Shown piece after piece: positions 10,773-11,823 of a stretch of DNA of 11,823 nt. Source of the DNA: an uncultured Oscillospiraceae bacterium (GTDB lineage Bacteria; Bacillota; Clostridia; Oscillospirales; Acutalibacteraceae); assembly GCA_900541905.1 (NCBI GenBank), contig UQLQ01000039.1, forward strand, positions 1-11,823, in the 5' to 3' direction. The notes beneath the pieces were generated by a model that was not told where the DNA came from, made no database searches, and saw only the letters and a program-made list of their open reading frames with translations. The translations under genes and the position numbers were made by a program. Numbering within the stretch: the first letter of the stretch is position 1; the number at the start of each line of letters is the position of its first letter.

Positions 10773-11823
10773 ATGACATCAAAAAAAGTATGCTTAAATG
10801 TCTGGCGCAACGCACATGCGGTTGTTACGGCAGTGCAGGGAGAAATTGCTGCCAGATGGATTGAAGTATCTTTGTATGACCATGACAAACGGCTGGATAT
10901 TTCAGAAAAAACAGCGGCGATTTATATGACCAAACCCGACAAAACCATTGTATATAATACCTGTGAAATTCTTGACGCAAAAAACGGCTTGATTTCAGTG
11001 GAATTAACATCTCAAATGAGTGCTGTGGCAGGTACGATTTGCGATTGTGAAATTCATATTATAGATAAAAACGGTTCTCTGTTAAAAATTTTGGGTTTAA
11101 CGATTATCATTGACCGTTCTTTGGAAGATGACAAAGCAATCGAAAGCAGCAATGAATTTACATTATTGTTAAAAGCATTAAAAGAAGCGGACGGACTGAT
11201 AGACACCGTAACCGAAGCCTTAAATGACAAACTAAATGAATTCGATGATGCTTTTGATGACTTATCCCAACAGATGCAAAGTCAAATGAACGATTGGCTT
11301 GCCGTAAAAGATGAAGAAATCTTACATAAAATGCAAAGTGTGGATGACTGGCTGGACAATGGAGACGAACAATTACAACAAGCGGTCACAGAGACGCAAA
11401 CTGCTGTACAAGCAGCAGTCAGTCAAGCAAATACAGCAGCGGACAGAGCAAATCAAGCTGTGGAACAAATGGCGCAAGTAGCAGGAGAATTGGTAGATGA
11501 GGCAATTTCTGAGCAAAAAAATCAGCCAAACGGAATTGCGGGACTGGACAGCAGCGGTAAATTACAGCAAATGCCAACTGCCAATGACGTAGGTGCGGTT
11601 TCTGTGGGAACCACTGTCAACGGAAAAGCGTTGTCAGGCAATATCACGTTAACGGCGCAGGATGTCAGTGCAATTGCAAGTTCTGAACGGAATCAGGCAA
11701 ACGGTGTGGCAGGTTTAAACGAAAGCGGTAAATTGATACAAATGCCGACTGCCAATGACGTAGGTGCAGTTTCTGTGGGAACCACTGTCAACGGAAAAGC
11801 GTTGTCAGGCAATATCACGTTAA
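10773..11823 (+). CDS. Phage baseplate/tail-fibre-like protein with BppU-type N-terminus, 3' end outside the window
   Basis: The reading frame is open to the window edge, with 350 codons visible. Residues of about 4-130 resemble the BppU_N baseplate upper protein domain of Gram-positive phages: AIYMTKPDKTIVYN...GLISVELTSQMSAVAGTICDCEIHIID is the diagnostic stretch. Residues of about 131-249 are a charged, then Ala/Gln-rich helical region likely to form a trimeric coiled coil. From residue 250 come 57-residue repeats of the form NQxNGxAGLxxSGKLxQMPTANDVGAVSVGTTVNGKALSGNITLTAQDVSAI, typical of phage tail fibres. ATG 10773 follows AAGGAGG (10761-10767) by 5 nt; an in-frame ATG at 10683 would add 30 codons but has no ribosome site. 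The product is probably a receptor-binding or tail-fibre adaptor. Whether it belongs to a prophage, a tail-like particle or a lone captured gene cannot be told here. Confidence 0.82.
   Translation, partial: MTSKKVCLNVWRNAHAVVTAVQGEIAARWIEVSLYDHDKRLDISEKTAAIYMTKPDKTIVYNTCEILDAKNGLISVELTSQMSAVAGTICDCEIHIIDKNGSLLKILGLTIIIDRSLEDDKAIESSNEFTLLLKALKEADGLIDTVTEALNDKLNEFDDAFDDLSQQMQSQMNDWLAVKDEEILHKMQSVDDWLDNGDEQLQQAVTETQTAVQAAVSQANTAADRANQAVEQMAQVAGELVDEAISEQKNQPNGIAGLDSSGKLQQMPTANDVGAVSVGTTVNGKALSGNITLTAQDVSAIASSERNQANGVAGLNESGKLIQMPTANDVGAVSVGTTVNGKALSGNITL
11520..11823 (+). repeat. 171-bp tandem repeat units in the tail-fibre-like gene
   Basis: Unit 1 is 11520-11690 and unit 2 starts at 11691 and runs off the window. 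Positions 11571-11652 and 11742-11823 differ at only 2 of 82 bases, while the first 51 bases of the units differ at 16. More units may follow beyond the window. Confidence 0.95.

Noticed and set aside
11520..11823. CRISPR array or other short-spacer repeat
   Set aside because: The repeats are in frame, 171 bp long and encode a tail-fibre-type protein motif, with no repeat-spacer alternation. No CRISPR-like array was seen elsewhere in the window.

Overview
The window reads as chromosomal DNA from a low-GC Gram-positive anaerobe, most likely a member of Clostridia (Bacillota). The support is: strong AGGAGG-type ribosome binding sites, frequent GTG/TTG starts, U-tailed hairpin terminators, a surface protein ending in an SPQTG sorting signal like those used by clostridial sortases, and a ROK kinase, TcdA, M23 peptidase and GlnQ of Firmicutes type. 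The genus cannot be fixed from sequence reading alone.

Left third (1-3270): a secreted, sortase-anchored, parallel beta-helix surface protein on the + strand (242-2098) converges on a ROK-family glucokinase-like gene on the - strand (2173-3141). A hairpin usable in both directions lies between them.

Middle (3228-6787): a small XRE-type regulator (-) and a SLOG/DprA-like nucleotide-binding-fold protein (+) are divergently arranged around an intergenic region packed with dyad-symmetric sites. A roughly 260-bp stretch without a convincing gene follows. It contains the promoter of tcdA, whose product makes cyclic t6A in tRNA. Next come a 77-aa conserved-looking hypothetical and a membrane-anchored M23 (LytM-type) peptidase whose Shine-Dalgarno sits in the arm of a strong hairpin.

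Right half (6788-11823): a tRNA-Leu(UAA) gene with its own promoter and terminator is followed by about 630 bp of mostly empty DNA. That stretch ends in a perfect consensus sigma-A promoter and a structured leader. These precede a two-gene polar amino-acid ABC importer: a substrate-binding/permease fusion overlapping a GlnQ-like ATPase. A 34-bp palindromic terminator separates it from a convergent 57-aa small protein. After about 650 bp with no solid gene, the window ends inside a phage-tail-like protein with a BppU-type N-terminus, a helical linker and 57-residue tandem repeats.

The functional groups are largely independent: cell surface (sortase substrate, M23), sugar phosphorylation (ROK), tRNA supply and modification (tRNA-Leu, TcdA) and amino-acid import. 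No complete defence or mobile system is visible. The items most worth a second look are the XRE/SLOG divergon, the structured transporter leader, and the repeat homogenisation in the tail-fibre-like gene.
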